From Antedon mediterranea (taxonomy: Eukaryota; Echinodermata; Crinoidea; Comatulida; Antedonidae), in the NCBI RefSeq assembly GCF_964355755.1, contig NC_092680.1:4131001-4195000 (forward strand): 64,000 bases of DNA. The letters are read 5' to 3'. The notes under the pieces were generated by a model. That model saw only the letters and a list, made by a program, of their open reading frames with translations. It did not search any database and was not told where the DNA came from. A program made the position numbers and the translations under genes. Below, piece by piece: positions 33,180-46,400 of the stretch; position 1 is the stretch's first letter, and the number at the start of each line of letters is the position of its first letter.

Positions 33180-36100
33180 TCATCTCTTTCTTTTTTTAGA
33201 TGTACTAGATGATGATGATGATGACGAAGTGCCCTGTTCGGAATCAACCTCCATTCCTACAAAAATGAAATAAACCTATAGTTCGGACACTCAAAAATTC
33301 CATTGTCAAAAGGCATACTTGTACTAGCTTAATAGTAATAATCTGGACGAATGTAATAATGTAGTTCACCCTCGAGAACTATTTTCAGTAAAAAATATTA
33401 TTTTCCAGAATTACAATACAATAATTACGCTAAATATTTCATACATCATTATACCATAAACTCACTATTATTTTCTTCATTAAATTACATTAAATTGAAA
33501 TATAACAGTTAAAAAACACAGTGCAATTGCACATTTTTCCTTGCCAAAAGAATTTGTTGTCAGAATTACAGCAAAATGGCAGAGCAGTTATAATTATGAT
33601 ATAGGACCATTCTTGTGATTAACCTGGTAAGGTTGTTAATTCAACCGTAACGCAGTGATCATTGACAGAGGCTGACATTTTTAAAGAGGCATTAAGTTCC
33701 TTTAAGTGTACATGAGCCGTTAAGTGTACACTGAAATTTTTATTTTAAGTCCTTATACGATGGAGACTTGTTCTACCACTAGAAATATGACTGAGGAGTG
33801 TTTTGAACCTATGCTGATATGGCATTGGTTCGCGTTGCCCCTATTTCAAATGCTCAGCCTCTTGATCCGAAGATTATTTGTGACTAATTGGTTGGTCGGT
33901 CGGTGGGTAAACACTAACTTAAATTTGAGCACACGACTGCAGCCATGTATATGGCCTTGTTTAGATAAACTTTCTTCTCCTTTACAAGGCCTACTATAAA
34001 CACTCAGTTTACAGCACTGCTTATTGCTTGGAAATATGGGCTCTGAAACTAAACATTATAACCATTGAATGCTTCTCTTCTACTTACCATTCTCGACTAC
34101 ATACGGCCATTTTGTAGCGCATCCAGGGCACACGGCATTTGGTCGGCCGTGAAACATGTCTCTTGAGCAATGGAAATGCAAACGAACACTACAGTTGATA
34201 TTACTGCAGTTGTTACCCTAAAAAAGATATGAAAACTTTTAAGTAATTTAATAAATTATTAATTTAATTATAGTTTTGTAAGGCTGTTTTCATAACAAAA
34301 TAAATATAATTTACACACAGAATGGATACCCTAATTTAATTGCAAAACTATTTTCCCCATAACAAATATTTTTTTTGGAATTTTTTTTAAAATATGTCAT
34401 TTTAATGTCATATAATTGTTATTCACTTTGACCAAAAACGGGATCGAATAAAAAAGTATTTACCCGAGTAAAATTAAAACATTAAAAATTAAATTGTCTG
34501 CCAGACAATGGGTTTTGGCTAAAATTAACGGTTTCTTTTGTCTTTTTATAAGTGAAATAATTAGTTTTTTTTTTTACAGAAGTGAATAACATTAGTAAAA
34601 CTTTCAAAATGGCCTATTTGAAGACAGATTTTATTAATCTTGATTTTCCCTGTTTTTGATGGACAATACATTTTTAAAAACATAACTTTATGTAAAACCA
34701 CCCTCTAAAAGTTGCGCCATATACGAAATTTGATGTTATTTTCAAGAGGGGCTTATTATAGGCATAGCCTAGCCTCAACTGACAATTCAAATTCGGAATT
34801 GCTCAAATATGGTCTGTTTTTGTCTATAATCATGAACAAACACCGATGTATACAGTAAAGTTGACGTACCTTAAAAACTATGTTGTCGCACAGATTGCAA
34901 ACTATGACATCATCGGGAAAGTGTTCTCGTAGATAGTGTTTTAATTCTAAAATTGATCTGGTGGTCAACGATATCTGACCTTGGTTCTGGAAAATACAGG
35001 AGCATTTTTGGTTAATACATTGATTATTACACTGAAGATACCGTGAATTTAAAAATTTGGTAGTTTGCTCGAGAATCGCACACAATAGACTTACCTATGG
35101 TCATACATTACTTCAGTCAACTACTGTACATCAATATTGGACTACCTGATTACAATAATATTATTTATAAAAATTTTTCTGAGCAACATATATATTTATA
35201 TATACTTCCCAAACGCTGTAAATCTATATTATTAGATTAGAATGGTACAGAGTCTGTATTATGTATGAAAGACGTCCGTCGGACACGAAGGTCAAAAGGA
35301 TCCTTTAATAGAGGTCATACCATCGCTTATGGTCTTTAGCTTAATCACAACTGTATGTCCTTCAGTGTTTTAAACTTAAAATTTCTACTGCTCAAATCTT
35401 TTCTAATGTAATAGTAAATTAAGTTGATGTCTACAAAGACGTCCTTTAAAATCATTTGGGAAAACCACCCTAAAACTAATGATGAATTTCTCCTGTTCTT
35501 AGTTCGTGGCCGAACATCGACCATCTTAATCGTGCGATTCTTTCAGAGGAGAGGATCAAGAGTTTAAAATTACCTCTTTTAACCATTTTTCAGCTACCAA
35601 CTTATCAAGTACTATTTGTTTATCTATCTTTAACAATTTGTGAGGCTGCGGCAACACAACGTTCAGTACATCTGTGGATGATGCCATACCTGTACCATTC
35701 TCAATAATTAGATCAATCTAAAGGGAAAATAAGTAAAGATAAAGCCTATAAAAAAAGCGTCATACCAATGTGTAAATACTGTAATAATACTAATACAGTA
35801 ATGTGATGGTATATGGTTTTAACTTTTAAAGTGCAAAAAAAGTCTTGAATGTGGAAAGTAAAAATTCATGCCAGCAGCCAAAACCTAAGTAAGAAAATAT
35901 GCTTGTGTCGTCGCTAAGAATTAACAATTACTGTGGTTTTGTTTGTATTTGTATATATTTAGGCAAATTGCCAAGGATAACCCAGCCCACATATGGACAT
36001 GATGATGTCATATCACTACCACATTTAAGCATATCATTACAATATTTGGGAACATCACACTTTTTTGTCCAACTATTTGTCAGTGTAGACAGAGCTTTAG

Positions 36101-36529
36101 ATATTCCTTACTATTTTCTGAAAAAGAGCTAGTTCATTTGCTTGATAGTCTGAAATCAACTTGCAAATTTCCGACTCTTCAGTTCGAACCTGAAAAAAAT
36201 ATATATAACCATATTTACTTCTTTATTTTCTTTAACTAGTATTTCATAATTAAATGAATATTAATATTTAAAAATTAAATGTAATTTTTTAGTACCAGAA
36301 CATAAACTTGATTTCCGTCATCTTCATCTTTTGCAACACGTATCTCCATGGAAAATGGTTGGATATTTCTATTTATTCTTTTTACAAATTCATCATGTCC
36401 ATTTTCTACATGGTACACCTGGAATTCTGCACATGCATGGGCATGAAGTCTTATCACCTCCTCGCATGACATCACTCCTTTTGTCATAAATGATTGAAGA
36501 GAAAGACGGTGGGCATCGGTCATTGCCAT
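33180..36529 (-). CDS. NSMCE1, SMC5/6 complex RING subunit, 259 aa
   Basis: Six minus-strand exons: 36296-36529, 36112-36189, 35574-35717, 34870-34986, 34088-34217, 33180-33256 (780 nt, phases agree). It is close in length and sequence to vertebrate NSMCE1 (about 266 aa). NSE1 binds the MAGE-family NSE3 and acts as the RING-like E3 ubiquitin ligase of the SMC5/6 complex in DNA repair. The start reads MAMTDAHR with LMTKGV-type winged-helix sequence; the middle has TGMASSTDVLN; the variant RING is C4HC3 with C182, C185, C195, C200, H205, C208, C221 and C224. The second pair is spaced CSNINC, two residues wider than in human. The C-terminus is a run of eight Ser, then TSKKRKR, a likely nuclear-localisation tail. 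The first exon's donor is GTACTA, a weak one. Head-to-head with VPS28. Confidence 0.93.
33880..33961 (+). repeat. Dispersed repeat H, copy H1
   Basis: TTGGTTGGTCGGTCGGTGGG followed by AATTTGAGCACACGACTGCA and GCCATGTATATGGCCTTGTT. The same order recurs at 43150 and 59098. In intron 5 of NSMCE1. Confidence 0.6.
34350..34675 (+). mobile_element. MITE family D, copy D3
   Basis: Alignable to D2: TTCACTTTGACCAAAAACGG, CTGCCAGACAATGGGTTTTG, ACAGAAGTGAATAACATTAG, and a right end GATGGACAATACATTTTTA. The left end is decayed. In intron 4 of NSMCE1. Confidence 0.7.
35985..36098 (-). mobile_element. MITE family C, copy C5
   Basis: Interior CACATATGGACATGATGATG and GGGAACATCACAC; right end GTCAGTGTAGACAGAGCTTT. 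It is in intron 2 of NSMCE1 with its end 13 bases from the exon-2 donor site. Confidence 0.65.
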
Positions 36530-36639
36530 GGTTTTTTTTATCTAAGTAAACAAAGTAAAAAATATAATAATATATAATGTCAAAATTCCAAACAACTTTC
36601 AAGAACCATGCAATTCGCGTAGTCACTAATTATAGCCTA

Positions 36640-37160
36640 ATAGTAATACTAATTTCCACAATCAAGAGCAAGCATAGGCCTATTGATTCTCAGTACATAC
36701 TTTAGGTAGAATAGGCCTACGTCTACTAGAACTAGAAGATAGGCCTAGCTAGGTAGGCCTCCCTCTCTCTAGACTCTAGCCTAGCTAGCTAGAGTCCTCT
36801 GCTGGCGATTCCCTCGGACTATCTATGTAGCTAGCTAGTAGTACCTAATAGCTAGGCCTAGCTAGGTCCTAAAAGGCGTATAGTAGGGGCTAGCCTACTA
36901 GCTACTAGGGCCATGCCCCTACCTAGGCTACTCCTCCTAGGCTAGTATTAGTAAGTAGGCTAGGCTAGGCTAGGCCTAGTAGGCCCAACCCAAGCAAGTC
37001 TAAGCCTAGCTAGCTTGAGGCCTCTAACTAGGCCTAGGCCTAGCTAGGTAGGCCTAACTAGGGCTAGGCTAGCTAGGCTGGTTTATAAATAAAGCTAGCT
37101 AGGCCCTCTACTAGTAGGCATAGCCTAGATTATCTAGGCCTAGCTAGGCCTAGGCTAGGC
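36640..37160. repeat. CTAG/GGCCTAG-rich low-complexity spacer
   Basis: About 500 bases dominated by overlapping TAGGCCTA, CTAGCTAG and CCTAGCTAGG words, most of them self-complementary. It fills the spacer between the divergent NSMCE1 and VPS28 genes; a second patch of the same type lies at 37555-37760 in VPS28 intron 1 and a weak one near 37960. There is no fixed repeat period. Confidence 0.8.
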
Positions 37161-37298
37161 TTAATGGATTTCTATGATGATTTATGCCTTCATAAATTGC
37201 ATTAATACTAGACCTACACTAACTCTGTGACTAAACACTTCATCCTCTAAACTATTATTACTTTATTTTGTCTTTTCGCGTTCGAACTTCGCTGATTC

Positions 37299-37344
37299 TT
37301 TTCGCGCGAAATTTGGCAATTATTTTGTAGTGTTTCTCTTCCGG
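37299..37344. promoter_or_regulatory. Probable VPS28 promoter side: E2F-like and ETS-like sites
   Basis: TTTTCGCGCGAAA (37299-37311) contains the perfect palindrome TTTCGCGCGAAA, an E2F-type site. CTTCCGGG (37338-37345) is an ETS-type site on the minus strand. No TATA box, as usual for housekeeping genes. The location 120-165 bases before the VPS28 start codon suits a VPS28 core promoter, possibly shared with NSMCE1. This is inference from motif and position. Confidence 0.45.
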
Positions 37345-37464
37345 GTCAAATGTCATGTCATGTCAATTCTGTTGTTGTAGCAGCAGCCGTGATTCATATC
37401 CTTCTGACCGCCGACGATCTTTTTTCATTAAAAACTGTATTTTATGAACAATAATAAGTAAAAT

Positions 37465-40400
37465 ATGTCTATATTCCCAGGTGTGGCTCCCACTAACCAG
37501 ACTAATCAAGGTAAATCTACCATGTATGTACTGTATAATGAAATATAGGATCTATCCTAGGTCTAGCTAGCTAGCTAGGCGGCTAGGCATGCCATATAGG
37601 CCTAGTAGGTAGTTAGGCCTAGCTAGGCTAGGCGGCTAGGCCTAGCTAGGCCTAGCTTTTCTAGATCCTAGCTAGGCTAGCTAGGCCTCCAGGCCCGTTT
37701 TTGGCTGGGCCTAGCTGACTGACACTCAGCCTGCTGAGTGAGTTAGGCCTAGTTAGAGGTTAGGCCTCTGCTGCTACTACTATTCCTACTTTAAGTGATA
37801 TACACCAGTTCCTTGACATTCATTGACAATATAATTGCGCAAGCATATCATCATACTTAGACTAGAGCCTTACTTAGTCTTAGACGACTGTCATCAATCA
37901 ATAGTAATACTGAATCATATATTAATTAATAAATAATGGCTATTACTAAGTAGTAGCCTAGTACTAGGCCTCCTAGTCCTAGTAGTAGTTAGAATGAATG
38001 AATCGAAATTAAAAACAATGAACATTTTATTTTTTATTTAGTCTCTTCATCATCATTTATAAATTATAATACTTTTTTCAAATGTAATATCGCATTTTTT
38101 ATTCAATAAGTTTCTTTTTCAATAAAACAGGGCCTGTTCATCGACCAGAATTATATGAGGTAAGTAATACTCAAATTTCATCAACTTGTCATACTGATGG
38201 CCTCTAGCTTCAAGTTTTTGGAAAATCTGTAGTATTTATTTACAAAAAGAATCAACAGTATTATTAATGAAGATTAATAAAAGCAGACTTTAAATAGGCA
38301 ATTTTGCAGTTTTAATAAAGTTATTCACTTCCGTAAAAAAAAATATTTATTTCGCTTATAAAAAGACATAAGAAACGTTTAATTTTAACCAAAACCCAAT
38401 TGTCTGACAGACAATTTAAGTATTTTTTGCTTTGAATTACATTTTTTCAGGTAAATATATTTTTTTCCCGATCCAGTTTTTGGTCAAAGTGAATTAAAAA
38501 TTTTAGCATATTAAAAAAAAATATTAAAAAAATATTATTTACGGGGACATTATATCTTTAAGTTCACGTAGAAACAGATTTACTGATTTAATTATAATTT
38601 ATAATCTGGAAGTAGATTTCTGGATGCAGACAATTTTAACTTCCTATTGAAATGGTAAAACATTAAGGATATAAAAACTAATCATCTTTTACACTGTTTT
38701 TTTTTCTCCAATACAGGAAGTAAAGTTGTACAGAAATTCAAGAGAACGCGAGAAACATGACAATTCCGCGGAGCTATTTGCCGTAATTAACACAATGCAA
38801 TACCTAGAAAAAGCTTACATCAAAGATGCAGTGTCACCCAAAGAGTAAGATATTCTGTCATTGTTTTCTGAAACAAAGTGATTGTGGACAAGGGGAGTAT
38901 TGAAATCTACTCTGACCATTTGTCTATTTGCAATTCTTTATTTGGTAATCAATGTTTAGAAAATATCACAATTGAATAAAATACATTTGAACAAATAACA
39001 GATTGATTTTAAATTTAAATATGACTTCTAAAATTGTGGTAGTGAAATTCATCATCAAAACAAAAATAGTAACTAAGAAATTATTTTTTTCAATTTTTTA
39101 TCTTTCACTTAACTAACAGTAATACATTATTTTTTGTTATTGTTTTATTTAAAACACATCCAACTTGCCAATTACAGGATAGATAAACTATTTGATAATT
39201 TATTCGTGCTTTAAACTAAGACAATAGAGGGTGGAGTTGAAAGAGTTAGAACCCTGGTCAGGATTGAACCATGGACCTTGGATTGGAAGGCAAGCACAAT
39301 AACCATCAAGCTTCATCTTCATAACAATAGGAATATTATAGGAATTATGATTGATTAACAATTTATACAACATTTATCATTTTGTTTTTGTCAGATACAC
39401 GGCTGCCTGTTCCAAGCTGTTAGTACAATACAAGGCAGCCTTTAAACAAGTCCAATCAGATGAATTTAAGAATGTTGAAGAATTTATGAAGAAGTACAAG
39501 GTCTGTTTCCGAGAATCGGCCATTTTATTTATAATAATAATGATAATTTTATTTATTTTTTTTTAGAATGGTAGTCTTATACAGTATAGCGCCTAGTACA
39601 ATGTTTCTAAGCACTTTACACACAAAAATGATAAAACATCAAGAAAACCAAAAAAAAGAAAAGCAGAGGAACCATTTATACCGCTCCATTCTCCAGCACT
39701 TTCAAGCTCCCATGTGTGAGCCCGCCGGAACAGTATTCACAGGAGCTTGAGTCTATCCTATTCTACCAAAATAATAAGTAAAAAGATGTTGCTTAAGACT
39801 GTTGCTTTAACCCCTTGAAGAACTAGTAAGAAAATGTCACTTCCATTCTCTAACAAAAAAAAGTGTGTGGGGGGGGGGGGGGGCAAGTGCAATGAAGTCT
39901 GGGAAATCGGTTATATAATCATTGTACAAAATTAAGCGTTATAATTGAAAATATTTTGAAAAGGAAAGTTCTGTATTTATGTCACAGTCAATTTTTTGGA
40001 AATTTACTAAAGATTTTGGTATGCTGCCCTCAAACATGAGAAGGAAATAACACGCTATGTCTATTTTTAGCTCAACAATTTGATGAGGTAAAGGGGAAAC
40101 ATGTTTGATTGTTTCTTCAACACATTGTCATTAATACTTTAAAGATATTATTAATATTGATCCCCTCAACAAATAGTTTTTACTTTTGTTGATTGCCATT
40201 TTAATGTCACATAATAGTACTTCATTAGAAAATAATGCTGGTAAAAATGCTGACTATTTAACTTAGATTCATTCATGTAAAGAAAATTCATTCTTGTAAA
40301 GAAAACTATTTCATGTAAATTGGATTGAAAAAAAAAATATCTGATAAAAAATAATGCTGGTAAAAATTCTGACTAATTTAACTTTCATTCATTTATGTAA

Positions 40401-43400
40401 AGACAATTCATTAATGTAAAGAAAATTATCTCATGTTCAAAATCATGTTCAATAAAGTTGAATTCTTATAGATGGACTGCCCCGCAGCACTTGAAAGGAT
40501 AAGAGAGGACAGACCAATTACTATACGAGATGATAAAGAAAACACAAGTGAATGCATTGCACACATTGTATCGGTATGTATAATGATGTATAAAACAAAA
40601 AGTGAAATGACTCTATATAAAGTGTGATTAACCATAACAATAATATGATAATTAAAATTCATAAATTTAAATTCTTTTATTGCAATCAATCAATTGTTTT
40701 CGTTTCTTTTATTTTTCCACTCTTCAAATGATTGTTAAAGAAAAAAGATAACATAAGTGTATGCGAGTGGATGGAGGTCACAGTAAGTTCATTGAACTTT
40801 AAGTCGTGACCCCTGTTTCAGTGTAATAAAAACATGCTATGGAGTAGACTAAAATATATGTTTAAAAATGAGTAAATAAAAATCAATTGTGATTGGATAC
40901 GACAGTATATATTAAAATACAGAATAATGACAAAAATAATTTAAAACAGTTGAGATGGAAGAGTGAGCACTGAAAAAATAAATACAAATTTTCTAATTCT
41001 ACCATTGGTTGAAAACTTAAAGTTGGTGAATTTCTTTTAAAAAAAAATGTGATGTGCCCATATATGGACATGATAATATCATATCACTACCATATCTGGG
41101 CACATTACACTCTTTTTGATAGTGTCGACAGAGTAAAAATATAAATTTAGAAAAAATAGAAACAAATTGCAATGCTTGCAGTTTTTATTTTAATCCAAAA
41201 TAGCATAGTTACATAAATAGAGACAGTAGACATGTTCACAATAGCATAGTTACATATTAATAGCAGGAAAGAGATTCATCCCACACAGTTAATAGTAACA
41301 ATAAAAATGTTCACAATATAGCGTTGGTTCCATAAATACAAATTTACAAAGTGAAAGATAGAATTACGATGTACAATTTGAAACAATAAACAATAAAGAG
41401 AGAAACATGAGACAGGGAAAACTGAAAGTGAACCAAATCACTGTCTAACATACAACAATTACAATATATAACATTAAAAATAATAAATAAACTTTTTTTA
41501 AATATTTTTATCTATGCTCTCCAATAAATCAATTACTAACAGCAACATTACACAATGGCATAAACATATAAATATTATAAATGATTTTATCAGTAAGTGG
41601 AATTCATAAAACATATTTGATAGTGCCGCATAATTATATTTAAAATAGTCTATAAACTTCTTTGAAATTAAATATATTTTACACTCGTAATAATAAGAAG
41701 ATATTAATTTATAAAGCTCTGTCTATACTATCAAACTTTATGTGACAAAAAATGTGATGTGCCCATATATGGGCATGATGATGTCATATCACTATCATAT
41801 TTAGGCATATTACTACCATATTTGGGCACATCACACTTTTTTTGTCAAACTAGTTTACGGTTAAAAGCACTCCAGGTGGGAACCTTTTACAATGTGTCGG
41901 CAACTCAATCAGATTTTAAAACTTAAGGGGAACCCCCTTTTCTATTAAGAGTGGTTCTTAAAAGTGCATGTGATACACTTGGATACACTGGTGCTATGAA
42001 TTCATCTAATTTAGTTTATATTAAAATATTAGTATGATAATTCGTTGACCTTAAATAGCGCTTCACATTATTACCCCAAGTCTGCATACATATTCCTATA
42101 TTATGTTGCAGCCTAATAACATATCATTTAAAATATATTTATACTTTATTATTACTAGAAAATGATGTGGTACTGACAAGAGGAATCAGTCCTATATAAT
42201 AATATTTATTTTAAATCATATGAAATATAATTTTTAATATATTTATATTTTATTATTAGAAAATAATGTAATAGGTACACTGACAAGAGGAATCATCCCT
42301 GTATAATTAATAATATTTATTTAAAATTTATATATATATTATAATTCAATTTAAAAATTTTAAAAATGGAAAAATAATACAATACAGTGTTCCGATTCAA
42401 AATTGCTATAAAGATCAATGAATATAAAGGAACATAATGTATAATTAGTTCATACAGTATTGTATGTTTCTTTGTATAAAGCCTGGTTTCCATAAAATCG
42501 CTACACCGTGTCGCCGACTGCTGTCGCCGACAGAGCGTAGCGATTCTGTGGAAACGCTAAATATTCTTTGGTACACGCATATATGACTCATCGCCGACAA
42601 AATCGGCAAAGTTGAACATGGTTGAACTTTGCCGATTTGTCTGCGATGAATCGGGGAGACCTCCCCGATGCGCGTCGGCGACATCTGCGCGTGTAGCGAT
42701 TTCAATGGAAACCAGGCTTTGCTTTTTAAAAAAGATGTTATAGTTTTTATACGGTGTGTTTCTTTCTATAGATTTTTAAAAAAATGTTTATACTGTGTGT
42801 TTCTTTGTATAGCTTTTTATCACAGTTATGGATAAACTGCGGTTAGACATGAAAGCGGTCGATGAGATTGAGCCAGAGTTACGAGAACTGAATGATACAA
42901 TGAACAGGATGAGCTCATTACCGGACGGCTATGATGGTAAAGAAAAAGTTGCAAATTGGTAAGTAACAAAAATTACTATAAACTAATAACAAAGTAGTTT
43001 GAAATAAATAACTTTAAATAAATTGAATTCATTTTTAAAAATGAATGCTGCCACCATACTGAATTAATAATATTTTTTCTTACATACTGTTGAGCTTATT
43101 GCACAATGCTTCTAAGCGCTTTCCTGGCCATTTTTAGTCTTGTGCAAACGCAACTTTACAGCTCACTGTGTCGGTCAGTTGGTTGGTAAAAACATGTAAC
43201 TCAAATTTGAGCATGAGATTGCAGCCATGTATATGGCCTTGTTTTTTTATCAAACACATGTGGCAACATACTCCCATAATGCAGCTAGTAATCAGCGCAA
43301 AGTTGTGTCTTGATCTATCCGGGTACCCATTTATACACATGGATGGAGAGAGGCAAACATAAGTAAATTGTCTAACTTAAGGATACAAAGAATGCCACAA

Positions 43401-46400
43401 GATTTGGATTTGAACTCATGACCAGTAATCCAACGTCCAAAACACTGCCCCACACACCCTTACATTTCTTGCTGACACCGATTTCTGAGTTCATAACTAG
43501 TTGATCCAATATATCTTGATGAAAACCAGTATCCAACTTTTTTATCTCAACATCCGAATCTCGAAAAGATATATGGTATACTGGTTTTTATAGAAGATTT
43601 AAAAAAATGATTTTATTTAGAAACTTATATTAAGATGCTTTTAATAATTCAACCCAGTCACAGCTTACTGTAAGCAACCTTCCCATAAGCGTAGTTCCCA
43701 TTAGAGACACAGCAACTTGACCAATGATAAAAGAAATGGTTAAATTTAAAAAAAATATATTTTTTTTGCTTTAAATCAGGCTTTTCAAGTAAATAATATA
43801 TTTTTTTCCGGGCTAATTTATGGTCAAAGTGAGTAACCATTACGTGACATTAAAATTGTATATTCCTATCAACAAAATTAAAACATCTTTAATTAATTAT
43901 TTCTTTATTTTCTCACACAATAATAAAAAAAAAATGTACAATAATACTTTATAATAATATATTATAAAAAATAAACATATAACCATTTAACAAAATAATT
44001 ACTTAATTCTACTTTTAGCTATGATCTTATTACTGTATTTTATTTTTATTTTATTTTATTTTATTTTTAATTTAATTTTATTCAATCAAAACCAACAGCG
44101 ATAAATACCGCCACTAACAGGTTTGAAACATAAAACAATACAACATCAAAAACGGTTAACAATAAAATACAGATAAAATATATATATATATATATATAAA
44201 ACATAGATCGGCATGCCATAAACAATTTCAATTAAAACAGGTTATGCAGGCTGTTCAAGAAGTGAACACATAATCGTCCTCTTAAAATAACCAAGTCTAT
44301 CATTGAAAATATCGATATGATTGCTATTTAGATTATTAAATGTATAAGGTAGTCTATGAAAAAGTCCCCTCTTAGTACAGTCGACACGGCTAAAAGGAAT
44401 ATGCAATAAATGTCTATTTCGTGTACGACCAGGAACATTTAAACTAAATAGTGAAATTAATGAACAGTCATATTTAGAATTTAAAATATTATATAAAAAA
44501 ACCATATCAGATATCGTTCGACGATTGCTGACAGAATCAATGGAAAAGGCAAAATTAACACAGTTATAAGACAGGAATCGAACAAACTTCCGTTGAACAG
44601 TGTCGATTCGACGGGCCTGACATGGAGAAATTGAGTTGAAAATTACGGAACAATATTCAAGGTGAGGACGTATAATAGATTTGTATAAAGATAAAAGTGC
44701 CCTGCCGTCGTTCATAAACCTACAATTTCTCCATATTAAGCCTATCATTCTATTAGCTTTTGACAACACATGATTAATATGTGAACAAAAATTTAATTTA
44801 CTATCAATAAAAATACCTAAATCTTTCCATACAGTATTACTGTATGTTATGAAATTATATTGTTTTTGTTTATTATACCATATTTGGGCAACATTTAAAG
44901 GAAATACTGAACATTAATAGACATCATCTGATCATCATCAAGTTGTTTGTTACTTGATTGTCTTTTTGTCAATATTTGTTTGAAGATTTTTAACCTAGTG
45001 TTTGAAGATAAAAATCAAACATCAAAATGAAACAGGAACCCCTTTTCAAATTATTCTTTAATGGATTTAAATATACTATAACCTATTCTAAGATTAAAAT
45101 ACCTAGACAATTAAATCCTTTGTTTTGAAGGTATTTAGTTATCTCTCGAATCTTCATTGGGGACATTTGAATTGTGTATAAGTTACTCTAATTCACTATT
45201 ATTCATATCCAATCCTTTACACATTTTCTTTTTGTATCCAGTCTAGTTCCTGCTATTTTATTACAATATTTTATTCACAAAAAATCAAAAGGCACATTCT
45301 AACTTAATGAGTGATATATTCAAATTATTTCACTTTCTTTTTTCTTTCATTTGTCATCCATTAAATATCAGTAATTGTTCTAAACCTGTATACTTTGACC
45401 TTTATATCCTTAAACCTAATTTTAACCATACAATAGTTAGTGTAATACTTACCATTGAATGGATTATTAGCGAAAGTTGGACTTTATATTTCTTTTTGTT
45501 TGTAGAAATTCATCAAATTTATGTGCGATTTAATTGCAAATAGATAGTTTCAATTTCATTGAAAACCATACACTTGAAATTTACTTTATTACTGTGTTGT
45601 CTACATAAAATACAACATATCCTAATATGGGAATTTAGTGAATTCATTGTAAACCTTAATTCCAATAAAATCGTTTTCTCTCTTTAATTTAACTCAATCT
45701 ATTTATAGTAAAGTAATTCAAATTATTGAAAAACTAGTAAAGATACCCACACTAGATCTTGTACCCCCAAATGGCCTCATCCTCAGTACAATTCCGGTCA
45801 TTCTGATACCCCATGCGTATAGATGCGTTCTTCGGGAAAAATGTGTATAATGAAGAAACTCTCTCATAACTAGAAAGGCACTTAGAGAGTGCAACCCTCC
45901 ACTTAGGAATAGGAAAATGAAATTATATGTTTCCATACAGCTATTAAACCATCCTTTAAAATATTATGAAAATCGGGCAATAATTTTTTGAGTAATCCTG
46001 CTAACAAATATTAATACAAACATGAACATACATGCATGAAAACATAAACTTTTTAGCGGAGGTAATAACATACAAATAATAATAGTATAAAAAAACATAT
46101 TTTCCAAATGCGAAAAGATTTTTTTATTGTACACGAAAAAAGGTATTATTGAGCGACCATTTAATAGTGCGTACTGTTGCACACCATGCGACCAACAATC
46201 GTCCAATCAAATGACAGGAATTTATTTAGTTGTTATATAATATAATATATTGCACATTTTTACTATAAAACAGTTAAAATGATAATTATAATTCTATAAT
46301 GTTCTTCAGGTTGAAGACAATGAACAGTATGCGAGCATCAGATGAATTGGATAGTGAGCAAATTAGACAAATACTGTATGACCTAGAATCTGCATATAAC

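Noticed and set aside
44242-44769. A host gene in VPS28 intron 6
   Set aside because: The sequence is clearly the C-terminal part of a non-LTR retrotransposon polymerase and ends in a LINE-type tail.
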